This document shows, piece after piece, positions 35,530 to 44,059 of a DNA stretch of 64,000 bases (position 1 is the stretch's first letter; the number at the start of each line of letters is the position of its first letter). Source of the DNA: Paraburkholderia sp. D15 (lineage in GTDB: Bacteria > Pseudomonadota > Gammaproteobacteria > Burkholderiales > Burkholderiaceae); the NCBI RefSeq assembly GCF_029910215.1, contig NZ_CP110396.1:1550001-1614000 (forward strand), written 5' to 3'. The notes under the pieces are model-generated. The model did not search any database and was not told where the DNA came from. It saw only the letters and a program-made list of their open reading frames with translations. A program made the translations under genes and the position numbers.

Positions 35530-36507
35530 TCACTGGTAACTCATAGTAAAGATGCCGGTGGCGTTGACTCTCCCTGCCTTTACAGTGGCCGCGCTCAGGC
35601 GGTAGTACTGGGCGTAAAACGGGAACGAATCGTTGCCGAGCGTGGACGAAGTCAGCGGGAGCGCGGTACCGAGCGTGATGGGTTTTTGCGAGGCGTCGAG
35701 AAGCTGCACGCCGACGCCACTCGCGCTGCCGTTCGAGCCCAGCACAGATGGAATGCCGCTAGCGCCAGAGGCGGATGTAAACGTTATCGCGACGCTAATG
35801 CCTTTGTCGCAGTTAAGCGCGAGTGAAAACGGGGTCTTTGCTGCGACGGCGCCGGCATTTGCAAGCATGGACGGGCTGATCGTCGCCAGAGGAACCGTCT
35901 GGTAGGCCGTGGCGGCCGTGACGGAGCAGGTCACAGTCCGGATCGCGGTACCGTTCGCGATCTGCATTGTGTTAGTGCCATTATTGAGTACGACGCCTGT
36001 ACCGAGTAGCCCAGTGAAGTAGTTCGCAACGGTGCTTGTGGGTGTAATCGTGCCGCCAGTGATGGTTCCGGTTTTGACGAGTTCCAAAGTACCGGACACG
36101 TTGAAACTTCCGTCGGCGGCGGTTGTTCCGAGCGATGATCTCACGTCGCAATAGCCCGATCCGATCAGCGGCGTGCCGCTACTGTTTCGCATGCGCATCC
36201 CGACACCTGCGAGGCCCGTACTGTATACGTCCGACGTACCGGAAACGGGATACTGCGAACTAGGGCAAGCTACGACCGTCTGGTTCGCCAGACTGCCAGC
36301 AGAACACTTTCCGGACAGCGTAAATGACTGCACGGTGCCTGGGATCACGTCCCCAACGGCAAGGTTGTTTGAAACCGCAATCGGTCCGTAGTTAAAAGTC
36401 TTCGGCAGCCCAGTGGTCGGGCAATCGGCTCGTGCGCTTGCCGTCCACCCGAACGCCATGACGGCGAGGAAAAGTACTTGCAGGAACCACCACTTGCGTT
36501 GCGACAT
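35530..36507 (-). CDS. Two-domain fimbrial adhesin/tip protein (copy B)
   Basis: 325 aa. Signal peptide WFLQVLFLAVMAFGWTASARA, mature protein starting DCPTTGL. The N-terminal domain has Cys pairs (GKCSAGS, VVACPSSQ, SGYCDVRS). The C-terminal pilin domain is homologous to that of copy A (FSLALNCDKGISVAITF ... ASGVGVQLLDASQKPITLG) and ends GIFTMSYQ. It likely forms the tip of the fimbria and binds a receptor. AAGGAG lies 7 bases before the ATG at 36507. It follows the usher gene by 44 bp, and its stop codon lies at the junction with the usher-tail relic. Confidence 0.85.
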   Translation of the reverse strand: MSQRKWWFLQVLFLAVMAFGWTASARADCPTTGLPKTFNYGPIAVSNNLAVGDVIPGTVQSFTLSGKCSAGSLANQTVVACPSSQYPVSGTSDVYSTGLAGVGMRMRNSSGTPLIGSGYCDVRSSLGTTAADGSFNVSGTLELVKTGTITGGTITPTSTVANYFTGLLGTGVVLNNGTNTMQIANGTAIRTVTCSVTAATAYQTVPLATISPSMLANAGAVAAKTPFSLALNCDKGISVAITFTSASGASGIPSVLGSNGSASGVGVQLLDASQKPITLGTALPLTSSTLGNDSFPFYAQYYRLSAATVKAGRVNATGIFTMSYQ

Positions 36508-36551
36508 CACACGCTCCTTTATTCAGTTTGAAGTTTCCCGATCGTCTGCCG

Positions 36552-39242
36552 TCAATACGCAAGTGCAGCCGGTTTTTCAGCGACTTCTGCCGTCATTTCC
36601 CCCGCCACGCAATGGCTTTCGATCGACGTATAAGCCTGCGAAACCTTCTCCGCTTTCTTCGGCATCACGTAGTCGATACGGCACGACTCCGCCGCCGCCG
36701 AGCCCCACTTCACGAACAGCGCACCCTGATCCTCCAGGCCCCGCGCGAAAATCCGGCTGTCCTGCGCGACGACGCCCACCGTCTTGCCATTCGCGTCCAC
36801 CACATCCGCGCCGAACGGCAACGCCTTGCCACCCAATTGCGGTGCGCGGATCAACGCCGCGCGCCCGCTCACCAGCTTGTACTTGAGCATCACCACGGAA
36901 CCGAGGCGCGGCACGGCCTGCTCCGAAGTCGACTGGAATTCGACGTCGGTGGACGTGCCTTTCGGATCGATATCGACGGTGTTCATGCCGTACGGCGTGA
37001 GGTAAGGCACCACCGCATATCCGCGACGATCGAGCTTCACGCCAGGCGCGCTGCTCACATTCGCGCCGGCTGCACCCGGCGCCTCGACGATGCCGAAGGT
37101 GTCGCCCACGGTCTGCGACAGCGTGACGCCGCCCGGATGCACAACCACCGATCCGCTGATCCCCGCCGACACCTGGCTCGATTGCGAGCCCGAGCTCGCG
37201 GACGCCGTCAGTTGCGCGTACGGCGCGCGGTACGTGCCGCTCACACCGGCGTTGCCGGTACTGCTGCCATTGCCGCTGCCATACGTGCCGTACGCGTTGT
37301 ACGAATACTGGTTCGCATCGCCGAGCGAGCCGCTCAGGTTGGTCTGCATGTTCGTGGTACCCGAACCGGTCGACAGGTTCGCCGACAGAAGCGGCGCATG
37401 CTGACTATGGCCCAGCGGAATCGTGGTGCTCACCATGAACTGGTTCGACATCGAACCGTCCGAGTTACGCGTGCGGCCGGCCGTCACGCTGTACGTGCCG
37501 TACTTGTAGCTGTTCGTGTAACCGGCCTGATAGAACGTGTCGCTGCCGTCGTGATTCCAGTATTGCTGGGCCGACGCGCTCAGAAAAACCGTCCCGTACT
37601 TCTTGAAGCTCTGGTTGACCGTGAGCTGGAAGCGATTGCGTTGCCGATAAACCGAATTGGTATCGCCGCCACGCATCGCCAGATCGCGCACCGATGCCGC
37701 GTCCGAGAGGCTCATGAAGCCCGCCGTCGAATAACGGTAAGCCGCGACCGAAATGTTCGTGTTCGTCGGATCGATGAACTTGCTGTAGCCGATCCGCAAA
37801 CTGGTGCCGCGCATCGTGCTTTCATTCGGCACCTGAGTTTGAGCGGCGGTCACGTCGGCCGAAAATGCGCCGAACTTCGTGTTGAGCGCGGCGCCGACAT
37901 CGGCGGCCACATACCCGTTTGACGCAATGCCGCCGCCATAAGCCGTCACCAGATTCGTGAGGCCGCGCTGCAACGTGAATTGCGCGAAATTCGGCCTGGT
38001 ATCGAGCGTCGCGTTACGCAACTGGCCAGCCGTCACCGAGAAGCGCGTGGTGCCCGGCCGCAGGGATTGCGCGACCGCGGCATACGGCACGGTGAAGCTC
38101 TTCGTGCGGCCGTCGGATTCCGTGACGGTCACGTCGAGATTGCCGCCGTAACCCGTCGCGTACAGATCGTTGATTTCGAACGGACCCGGCGACACGCTCG
38201 TCTCATAGATCACCTGACCGTTCTGGCGGATCGAGACACGCGCGTTCGTCTCGGCCGTACCGCGCACGACGGGCGCATAACCGCGCAACGACTCGGGCAA
38301 CATGCGGTCGTCGGTCGCGATCTGCGCGCCGCGAAACTGCACGCTGTCGAACACGTCGCCGGTCGTGTTGCCGTCGCCGATCGTGACCTGCGATTTCAAC
38401 GCGGCGACATCGTGCTGCACGTACGTCGCGATGTCGTCGAAACGCGTGCCCTGCCCCGTCTGCTGCGTCACCGACGATTGATGACGGAAATGCCACGCGC
38501 CGATATTCACGCCGGCATTCAGGCCGAGATAGCTTTGCGTCGACTGCATGCCCGAGCCGGCGGTGTGATAGGTGTTCGCGTTGTAGCTGACGAAGCCGGC
38601 GTTGACGCCCTTTTGCCACATCTCCGGCGGCACGTAGCCGCGCGCGGCGTTGCGCATGTATTTCTGCGGCACGCTCAGCATCAGCTTCTGCTCGGAGAAA
38701 TCGAAATCGATCGAGGATTCGGGCACCAGCGCGGCCAGATCGACGCAATCGTCGGCATTCGCGGCGGCGTCATTAGCGTGCGCCGGCTGGGCGGCCAACG
38801 CGGGCGTCGTCGCATTCCCGGCTGCCTTGCCATTTTCGCCCGCACCCACCTTGGCGAAGTCGACGCCGAGCTTTTCCAGCATCTGACGGCTCAAACATGC
38901 CCGTGCATTTTTCCCTTCATGCGGCGCGACAAAATGCACGTCCTGACGCGCCACACGCACATCATTGACCCAGATATCGACTGAATAGACACCCGGCGAC
39001 ACGGTATTGCCGCGTGCGAATCGCGTGACGTCCACGCCTTGCGTGGCGTCGGTGCGCAGGAACGTCGTGTCGAACTGAACGGCATCCGCGCCGTTGGTTT
39101 CAGATGCATGCACGCTCGCCGACTGGACAGCGCCCAACACCGCGAAAACCGACAGTACGACGGCAGCAGCAGGGCGAAGTCCGAGCGAACTCACGCATTC
39201 ATTGGCTTGAGCAAGCGACGGGTGACGAGGTGAAAGTTTCAT
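36552..39242 (-). CDS. Outer-membrane fimbrial usher
   Basis: 896 aa. After a signal peptide (VVLSVFAVLGAVQSASVHA) come the PapC N-terminal domain (VQFDTTFL, VYSVDIWVNDV), the long beta barrel with repeated Y-x-S/T strands, a plug (VVRGTAETNARVSIRQNGQV) and C-terminal domains ending SCRIDYVMPKKAEKVSQAYT. It secretes and assembles the subunits delivered by the chaperone. The start at 39242 (MKLSPRHPSL) is chosen over 39305 because the signal sequence begins there. Part of its 3' end (36604-36697) is duplicated between the adhesin genes. Confidence 0.95.
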   Translation of the reverse strand: MKLSPRHPSLAQANECVSSLGLRPAAAVVLSVFAVLGAVQSASVHASETNGADAVQFDTTFLRTDATQGVDVTRFARGNTVSPGVYSVDIWVNDVRVARQDVHFVAPHEGKNARACLSRQMLEKLGVDFAKVGAGENGKAAGNATTPALAAQPAHANDAAANADDCVDLAALVPESSIDFDFSEQKLMLSVPQKYMRNAARGYVPPEMWQKGVNAGFVSYNANTYHTAGSGMQSTQSYLGLNAGVNIGAWHFRHQSSVTQQTGQGTRFDDIATYVQHDVAALKSQVTIGDGNTTGDVFDSVQFRGAQIATDDRMLPESLRGYAPVVRGTAETNARVSIRQNGQVIYETSVSPGPFEINDLYATGYGGNLDVTVTESDGRTKSFTVPYAAVAQSLRPGTTRFSVTAGQLRNATLDTRPNFAQFTLQRGLTNLVTAYGGGIASNGYVAADVGAALNTKFGAFSADVTAAQTQVPNESTMRGTSLRIGYSKFIDPTNTNISVAAYRYSTAGFMSLSDAASVRDLAMRGGDTNSVYRQRNRFQLTVNQSFKKYGTVFLSASAQQYWNHDGSDTFYQAGYTNSYKYGTYSVTAGRTRNSDGSMSNQFMVSTTIPLGHSQHAPLLSANLSTGSGTTNMQTNLSGSLGDANQYSYNAYGTYGSGNGSSTGNAGVSGTYRAPYAQLTASASSGSQSSQVSAGISGSVVVHPGGVTLSQTVGDTFGIVEAPGAAGANVSSAPGVKLDRRGYAVVPYLTPYGMNTVDIDPKGTSTDVEFQSTSEQAVPRLGSVVMLKYKLVSGRAALIRAPQLGGKALPFGADVVDANGKTVGVVAQDSRIFARGLEDQGALFVKWGSAAAESCRIDYVMPKKAEKVSQAYTSIESHCVAGEMTAEVAEKPAALAY

Positions 39243-39375
39243 GATCTGACCAACTCGATAATGTTTGCAACGGACGTGCGTCGACCCTGCGCGTTGCCGA
39301 GGCACCGCACGCCATGCGTTAGAAAAGTTGAGTGATGGGCGGAGACTTCCGCCCGACCGGCGCGACTTGCGCGGT

Positions 39376-40119
39376 CTATTGGCCGAGCGTCGCGTCGCCT
39401 TCGATCGCGCCGCCGTAGTCGCTGATTGCGGTGTAATGCACTTTGGCGCCCGAACCGGCCGCGTTCATCTTCGCGACCGGCAGAACCGCCGACGCATGCG
39501 GCGCAACCATGCCGCCCTGTTCGTTCTTGAAGACATGACCGCTGCTTTCCACGTCGACTTCGCTGAACGACACGTAATAAGGCGTCGGATTCGTCACGCT
39601 GACCGCCTGGCCCTTGCCGTCCGGCGATGCCGCGACCTTCCAGGTCAATTGCGTCGGCGCCTGCTCCGGATTGCCCGGCAATTTGGCCGGCCGCACGAAG
39701 ACCTTGATGCGGGTCCGATAGGCCAGTTGCAGCGAGTTGGCGTCCGACGCGCCGTCCGTTTTCGGCGGAATGTCGAGCACGTTGAGCCAGTACACCGACT
39801 CGCGATCCTGCGGCAGCGCTTCGCCGCTATACATGACGCGCAGCGTCTGCGCTTTCTTTGCATCCATCCGGAAGATCGGCGGCGTGATCACGAACGGCAC
39901 CTTGATCTCACCGGGCTTCGCATCGGGATTGCCGTCGTCCATCCAGACCTGTACGAGCGACGGACTGCGGCTGTCGTTGTCCAGTTTCACCGTGACTTCG
40001 CGCTGCTCGAGCGGATACACCACTCGCGTACCGCCGATCGTCACGCTTGCTTGCGCGCCGCCAGCCAGCAGCGCACACGCAAAACCGATTCCCATCGTCA
40101 TTTTTCCGAGCAACTTCAT
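39376..40119 (-). CDS. Periplasmic fimbrial chaperone
   Basis: 247 aa. Signal peptide to AGGAQA; the PapD-type N-terminal domain begins SVTIGGTRVVYPLEQREVTVKL (with the conserved Arg), and the family signature VYWLNVLDIPPK is complete. A second Ig domain follows (TNPTPYYVSFSEV). It caps fimbrial subunits and hands them to the usher. GAAGG precedes the ATG at 40119. It stands between the subunit and usher genes, the usual order. Confidence 0.95.
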   Translation of the reverse strand: MKLLGKMTMGIGFACALLAGGAQASVTIGGTRVVYPLEQREVTVKLDNDSRSPSLVQVWMDDGNPDAKPGEIKVPFVITPPIFRMDAKKAQTLRVMYSGEALPQDRESVYWLNVLDIPPKTDGASDANSLQLAYRTRIKVFVRPAKLPGNPEQAPTQLTWKVAASPDGKGQAVSVTNPTPYYVSFSEVDVESSGHVFKNEQGGMVAPHASAVLPVAKMNAAGSGAKVHYTAISDYGGAIEGDATLGQ

Positions 40120-40196
40120 CACAGCACCTTCGAAAGTAATCTTGAAAAAAACCCGTTAAAAAGGCGTTCGTATGCACGAACGCCTTCGGCCCTCGC

Positions 40197-40754
40197 TTAC
40201 TGATACTGCATCGTGTATTGAACCGACGTGTTGACCGTGCCGGCAGTGGCCACGCCCGTCGAGTAGTACTGCGCGAAATACTTCAGGTTCGCGGCGCCGC
40301 CGGCGATCGTCGCCGAATTCGTCGAAATGTCGTTATTCGCATTCGTCGTGATGTTGATCGGCTGCATTTGACCGTTCAGCAAACGAACCTGCACTTTGGT
40401 CGCCGTGCCGGAGTTGTTGAGATAACCGCTGGTCTGGTCGACGGTCGGACCGTTTTCGAAACGGGCGATCGCCTTGGTTGCGGTGCCCGAGCAGCCGCTC
40501 AGGGCCAGCACGAGGTCGGTCGGGCTCGACGTGCCGCCGACGTTGCCCGCTGCGGACAGCGAACCTGCGGAGACGGTCGGCAGCGTGATCGACTTGTCGG
40601 CCGAGGTGCCGGTTGCCTTGCCGTTGATCGAACAGGTCGAATCCGACACCGTGCCGGTAATGGTGATCGTGCCGTCCGCTGCGTGCGCGCCGAACGATGC
40701 GAGGCCCAACAGACCGCTAGTGGCGATCGCGATGGCGGGGAAAATGGCTTTCAT
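40197..40754 (-). CDS. Major fimbrial subunit (pilin)
   Basis: 185 aa. Signal peptide MKAIFPAIAIATSGLLGLASFGAHA; the mature pilin starts ADGTITITGTVSDSTCSINGK, with the alternating donor strand and the first Cys. The second Cys is in LALSGCSGTATK, and the C-terminus TSVQYTMQYQ has the beta-zipper and penultimate residue typical of chaperone-usher pilins. GGAG lies 9 bases before the ATG at 40754. As the first gene of the operon it should be the most strongly expressed product. The gene is fairly Thr/Asn/Gly-rich, as surface pilins often are. Confidence 0.93.
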   Translation of the reverse strand: MKAIFPAIAIATSGLLGLASFGAHAADGTITITGTVSDSTCSINGKATGTSADKSITLPTVSAGSLSAAGNVGGTSSPTDLVLALSGCSGTATKAIARFENGPTVDQTSGYLNNSGTATKVQVRLLNGQMQPINITTNANNDISTNSATIAGGAANLKYFAQYYSTGVATAGTVNTSVQYTMQYQ

Positions 40755-41087
40755 GTTGTTACTCCAGTGAATTAAATAAAGTGACTTGAATCGACAGCGA
40801 ATCGATATAGGGTCTGGCTCGCCGTTGGCCCCTGGGCGCTCCAATGTTCCGTGCCGGGAAAAACGGCGGTCTTGACTTAGAAGCATTGGCCTTTCGTTCA
40901 GGCGCAAAGAAATATTAAGATTTGGTATGTCTTAAGTACCTCAGACGATTCTTATTTAATTGAGATGGACTGAGATAAACGAGAAGATTTAAGAAAGATT
41001 GGTTTTAATTTCAGATAAAAATAAGACTTGTCCGAAATTTTTGGATCACGCAGATACGTGTTCGCAGGAGCGATTCGAATCGCACAA
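40755..41087. promoter_or_regulatory. AT-rich regulatory region of the fimbrial operon
   Basis: About 330 bp, with 40905-41040 strikingly AT-rich (runs such as AAATATTAAGATTT and TTTAATTTCAGATAAAAATAAG) in a GC-rich genome. It lies upstream of the pilin gene and is where the fimbrial promoter must be. Such composition commonly attracts H-NS-type silencers. No inverted repeats bounding an invertible segment were found. Confidence 0.55.
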
Positions 41088-41125
41088 AAGAAAACCCGCC
41101 GCATCGTTGCCGATGCGGCGGGTTT
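41088..41125 (-). terminator. Terminator of the MFS-aldehyde dehydrogenase-Fae operon
   Basis: A 15-bp perfect stem (AAACCCGCCGCATCG, 41092-41106, with 41111-41125) and a four-base loop, followed on the minus strand by TTTTCTTTT. It lies 31 bp past the MFS stop codon. Confidence 0.9.
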
Positions 41126-41155
41126 GGTTGAGTTCAGCGTTCGTTGGGGCCGGGT

Positions 41156-42538
41156 TTAAGTGCCGCTGGCTTCGTTTAGCGTGAGGTGCTTCGTCTCGGG
41201 CGCCCAGGCGATCGAGACCACCATGCCGATCAGCAGAACTGCGGCGAGCACGGTCATCGTCGCGTGAAAACCCAGGTGGACGATGCCGAGCGGCAGCAGA
41301 AACGTGCCCACCGCCGAGCCCAACCTGCTGCATGCGATCGCGAGACCGACGCCACAAGCTCGCACTTCGGTCGGAAAGCACTCGGGCGGAAAGACACCGA
41401 CGAGATTCGAGAACGCCGACATCGTCAGCGTAAAGACCGCGAACGCGACGATCATGCCGAGCGTCGCCGATTCGGGCAGCACGCTCAGCGCAACCAGCGA
41501 CAGACACGTCACCGCGAACGACCCGATCAGGAACATGCGACGCGACAGTTTGATCGTCAGCCAGATGCCGATCAGCGCGCCGAGCACGAGGAAGCCATTC
41601 AGCAGGAAATCCGCGCTCGAGTCGTTGTTCAGGTGGATCGCTTTCAGGATGGTCGGCAGGAACGTGTAGATCGCGAAATAAGGAATCACGAGGCACACGA
41701 AGAACGCGCAGTTGAAAATCGTCCGGCGAATCAGGTCTTTTCTGAACAGACGCGCGAAGCCGCCGGCGACGTGGCCATGGTCGTCATGCGCGCCGTCGAG
41801 CGTGACGTTGGCGCCAAAGTGTTTGAGCAGCACGGCACGCGCTTCCGCAAGGCGGCCGTTGTCGTGCAGCCAGCGCGGCGATTCCGGCGTGCCTATGCGC
41901 AGCACCAGCACGATCAACGCAGGAACGCCGGCGGACGCAAGCAACCAGCGCCATGCATCCGGCGACGCATCCGCGTAATGCAGGCCGAGCACGTTCGCCA
42001 CCACGTAGCCGATCGTCCACACCACGCTGAATGACCCGAGCAGCGTGCCGCGATGTTTGCGTGGCGAGAACTCGGCGAGTATCGCGTGCCCCACCGCGAA
42101 ATCGCCACCCATGCCGAAGCCGATCAGTACGCGCAACACGCACAATTCAGCCGGAGAGCGCACGTAAAACTGCGCGAACGCGGCCGCCGTGATGATCAGG
42201 AAGCTCAGCAGGAAAATCTTCTGACGTCCCAGCCGATCCGACAACCAGCCGAACACCAGGCTGCCGAAGAAAATCCCCATCAACGCGGAGCTGCCGATCA
42301 TGCCCATCCAGAACGCGTCGAGCGGCATCTGCCGATTCATCGCGGCGAGCGCGTAGCCGATCGTGCCGAGCGCGAAACCCTCCGTGAAGTGCGCGCCGAA
42401 CGTCAAACCGGCGATCTTGACGTGAAACGCGTTGAGCGGCACGTCGTCGAGCGGAATGGGACCGCGCGCCGGGGCCGGCGCGGCGGGCAAGGTAGGGGCG
42501 AGGCCGAGAGTGGCCGTCTGGATGTCCTGATTGCTCAC
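41156..42538 (-). CDS. MFS transporter (sugar/acid porter type)
   Basis: 460 aa, 12 membrane segments. Motif A loops are present (GWLSDRLGRQKIF), as are RVLIGFGMGGDFAVG and the PESPRWLHDNGRLAEA segment found in sugar and organic-acid porters. It starts with GTG at 42538, supported by GGAGACAGC. It is the last gene of a minus-strand operon (Fae, aldo/keto reductase, aldehyde dehydrogenase, MFS) ending at a strong terminator. It probably imports the compound that the two dehydrogenases process; identity unknown. Confidence 0.9.
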   Translation of the reverse strand: MSNQDIQTATLGLAPTLPAAPAPARGPIPLDDVPLNAFHVKIAGLTFGAHFTEGFALGTIGYALAAMNRQMPLDAFWMGMIGSSALMGIFFGSLVFGWLSDRLGRQKIFLLSFLIITAAAFAQFYVRSPAELCVLRVLIGFGMGGDFAVGHAILAEFSPRKHRGTLLGSFSVVWTIGYVVANVLGLHYADASPDAWRWLLASAGVPALIVLVLRIGTPESPRWLHDNGRLAEARAVLLKHFGANVTLDGAHDDHGHVAGGFARLFRKDLIRRTIFNCAFFVCLVIPYFAIYTFLPTILKAIHLNNDSSADFLLNGFLVLGALIGIWLTIKLSRRMFLIGSFAVTCLSLVALSVLPESATLGMIVAFAVFTLTMSAFSNLVGVFPPECFPTEVRACGVGLAIACSRLGSAVGTFLLPLGIVHLGFHATMTVLAAVLLIGMVVSIAWAPETKHLTLNEASGT

Positions 42539-42619
42539 GCTGTCTCCTTCGTGTTTATGAATGACTTTGCGTGGCCGGCATCATGCCGGCCACGCAAGGT
42601 TGTGCCGCGTGTTGCGTAC

Positions 42620-44059
42620 TCAGCGCCCGAGGCCGCCCATCATCATGTATTTCAGCTCGGTGTATTCGTCGAGTCCGTACTTCGAGCCTTCGCGGCCCAG
42701 ACCCGATTGCTTGACGCCACCGAACGGCGCGACTTCCGTCGACAGAATCCCTTCGTTGATGCCGACCATGCCGCTTTCCAGCGCCTCGCCGACGCGCCAT
42801 GCCCGCGCCAGATCGCGCGTATAGAAATAGGCCGACAAGCCGAACGGCGTGTCGTTGGCGGCGCGGATCGCTTCTTCTTCGGTGTCGAAGCGGAAGCACG
42901 CGGCGACAGGGCCGAAGGTTTCCTCGGCGGCGATCAGCATCGAACTGGAGGCGTCGGCGAGTACGGTGGGTTCGTAGAACGTGCCGCCGAGCGCGTGGGG
43001 CTTGCCGCCGGTCAGCACCCGCGCGCCCTTTTGCAAGGCATCGGCGACATGCGTTTCGACCTTGCGCAACGCCGCCTGATTGATCAGCGGACCTTGCTCG
43101 ACCTCGCCCTGCAACGCATCGCCCACCCGCATCTTGCGCACGGCATCGGTCAATGCCTGAGTAAAAGCTTCGTAGATGCCGCTCTGCACGTAGAAGCGAT
43201 TCACGCACACGCAGGTCTGCCCCGTGTTGCGGAATTTCGATGCCATCGCGCCCTGCACGGCGGCATCGAGATCCGCATCGTCGAACACGATGAACGGCGC
43301 GTTGCCGCCGAGTTCGAGCGAGAGCTTCTTCAGCGTATCCGTCGACTGCTTCGCGAGCAGCTTGCCGACGCGCGTCGAGCCGGTGAACGACAGCTTGCGC
43401 ACCACGTCGGATTCGGTGAGCGCGCCGCCGATCGCCACGGCATCGCCGGACACGATATTGAACACGCCCGGCGGAATGCCGGCCTGTTCGGCGAGCACCG
43501 CAAGCGCGAGCGCCGACAGCGGCGTTTCCTCGGAAGGCTTGAGCACCATCGTGCAGCCGGCCGCGAGCGCGGGGCCGGCTTTGCGCGTGATCATCGCCAG
43601 CGGGAAATTCCACGGCGTGATCGCCGCGACCACGCCGACCGGCTCGCGCGTCACGATGATCTTCGCGTTCGGGTTGGGACTCGGGATCACGTCGCCATAC
43701 GCGCGCTTCGCTTCTTCCGCGAACCATTCGAAGAAGCTGGCCGCGTAGCCGACTTCGCCGCGCGCTTCGGCGAGCGGCTTGCCTTGTTCGAGCGTCAGCA
43801 GTTCGGCGAGCGCGTCGCGATGCGCGAGCATCAACTCGCCCCAGCGTTTGACGCGCGCGCCGCGCTCTTTGGCGGTCAACCCGCGCCATGCGGGCAACGC
43901 GCGCGCCGCTGCCGCGATAGCCTGCGTCGCTTCCGCCGCGCCGCCCTTGGCCACCTGCGCGATCGCCTCGCCCGTCGCGGGATTCAGAACGGCGTACGTG
44001 CTCGCGCCTTGATACCACTTACCGCCGATGTAATGACCTGTCCGCAGAAATTCGTTCAT
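42620..44059 (-). CDS. NAD(P)-dependent aldehyde dehydrogenase, succinate-semialdehyde dehydrogenase type
   Basis: 479 aa. It has the aldehyde dehydrogenase fold with ITPWNFPLAMITRKAGPALAAG, the cofactor loop SFTGSTRVGK, catalytic Glu in LELGGNAPFIV and the nucleophile Cys in NTGQTCVCVNR. The C-terminal APFGGVKQSGLGREGSKYG is typical of the GabD group, so succinate or glutarate semialdehyde is a possible substrate, but related aldehydes are equally compatible. Its ATG overlaps the aldo/keto reductase stop (ATGA), so the two are translationally coupled. Confidence 0.9.
   Translation of the reverse strand: MNEFLRTGHYIGGKWYQGASTYAVLNPATGEAIAQVAKGGAAEATQAIAAAARALPAWRGLTAKERGARVKRWGELMLAHRDALAELLTLEQGKPLAEARGEVGYAASFFEWFAEEAKRAYGDVIPSPNPNAKIIVTREPVGVVAAITPWNFPLAMITRKAGPALAAGCTMVLKPSEETPLSALALAVLAEQAGIPPGVFNIVSGDAVAIGGALTESDVVRKLSFTGSTRVGKLLAKQSTDTLKKLSLELGGNAPFIVFDDADLDAAVQGAMASKFRNTGQTCVCVNRFYVQSGIYEAFTQALTDAVRKMRVGDALQGEVEQGPLINQAALRKVETHVADALQKGARVLTGGKPHALGGTFYEPTVLADASSSMLIAAEETFGPVAACFRFDTEEEAIRAANDTPFGLSAYFYTRDLARAWRVGEALESGMVGINEGILSTEVAPFGGVKQSGLGREGSKYGLDEYTELKYMMMGGLGR

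Noticed and set aside
40755..41087. Possible invertible (phase-variable) fimbrial promoter
   Set aside because: No matching inverted repeats bounding the AT-rich region and no recombinase gene nearby.
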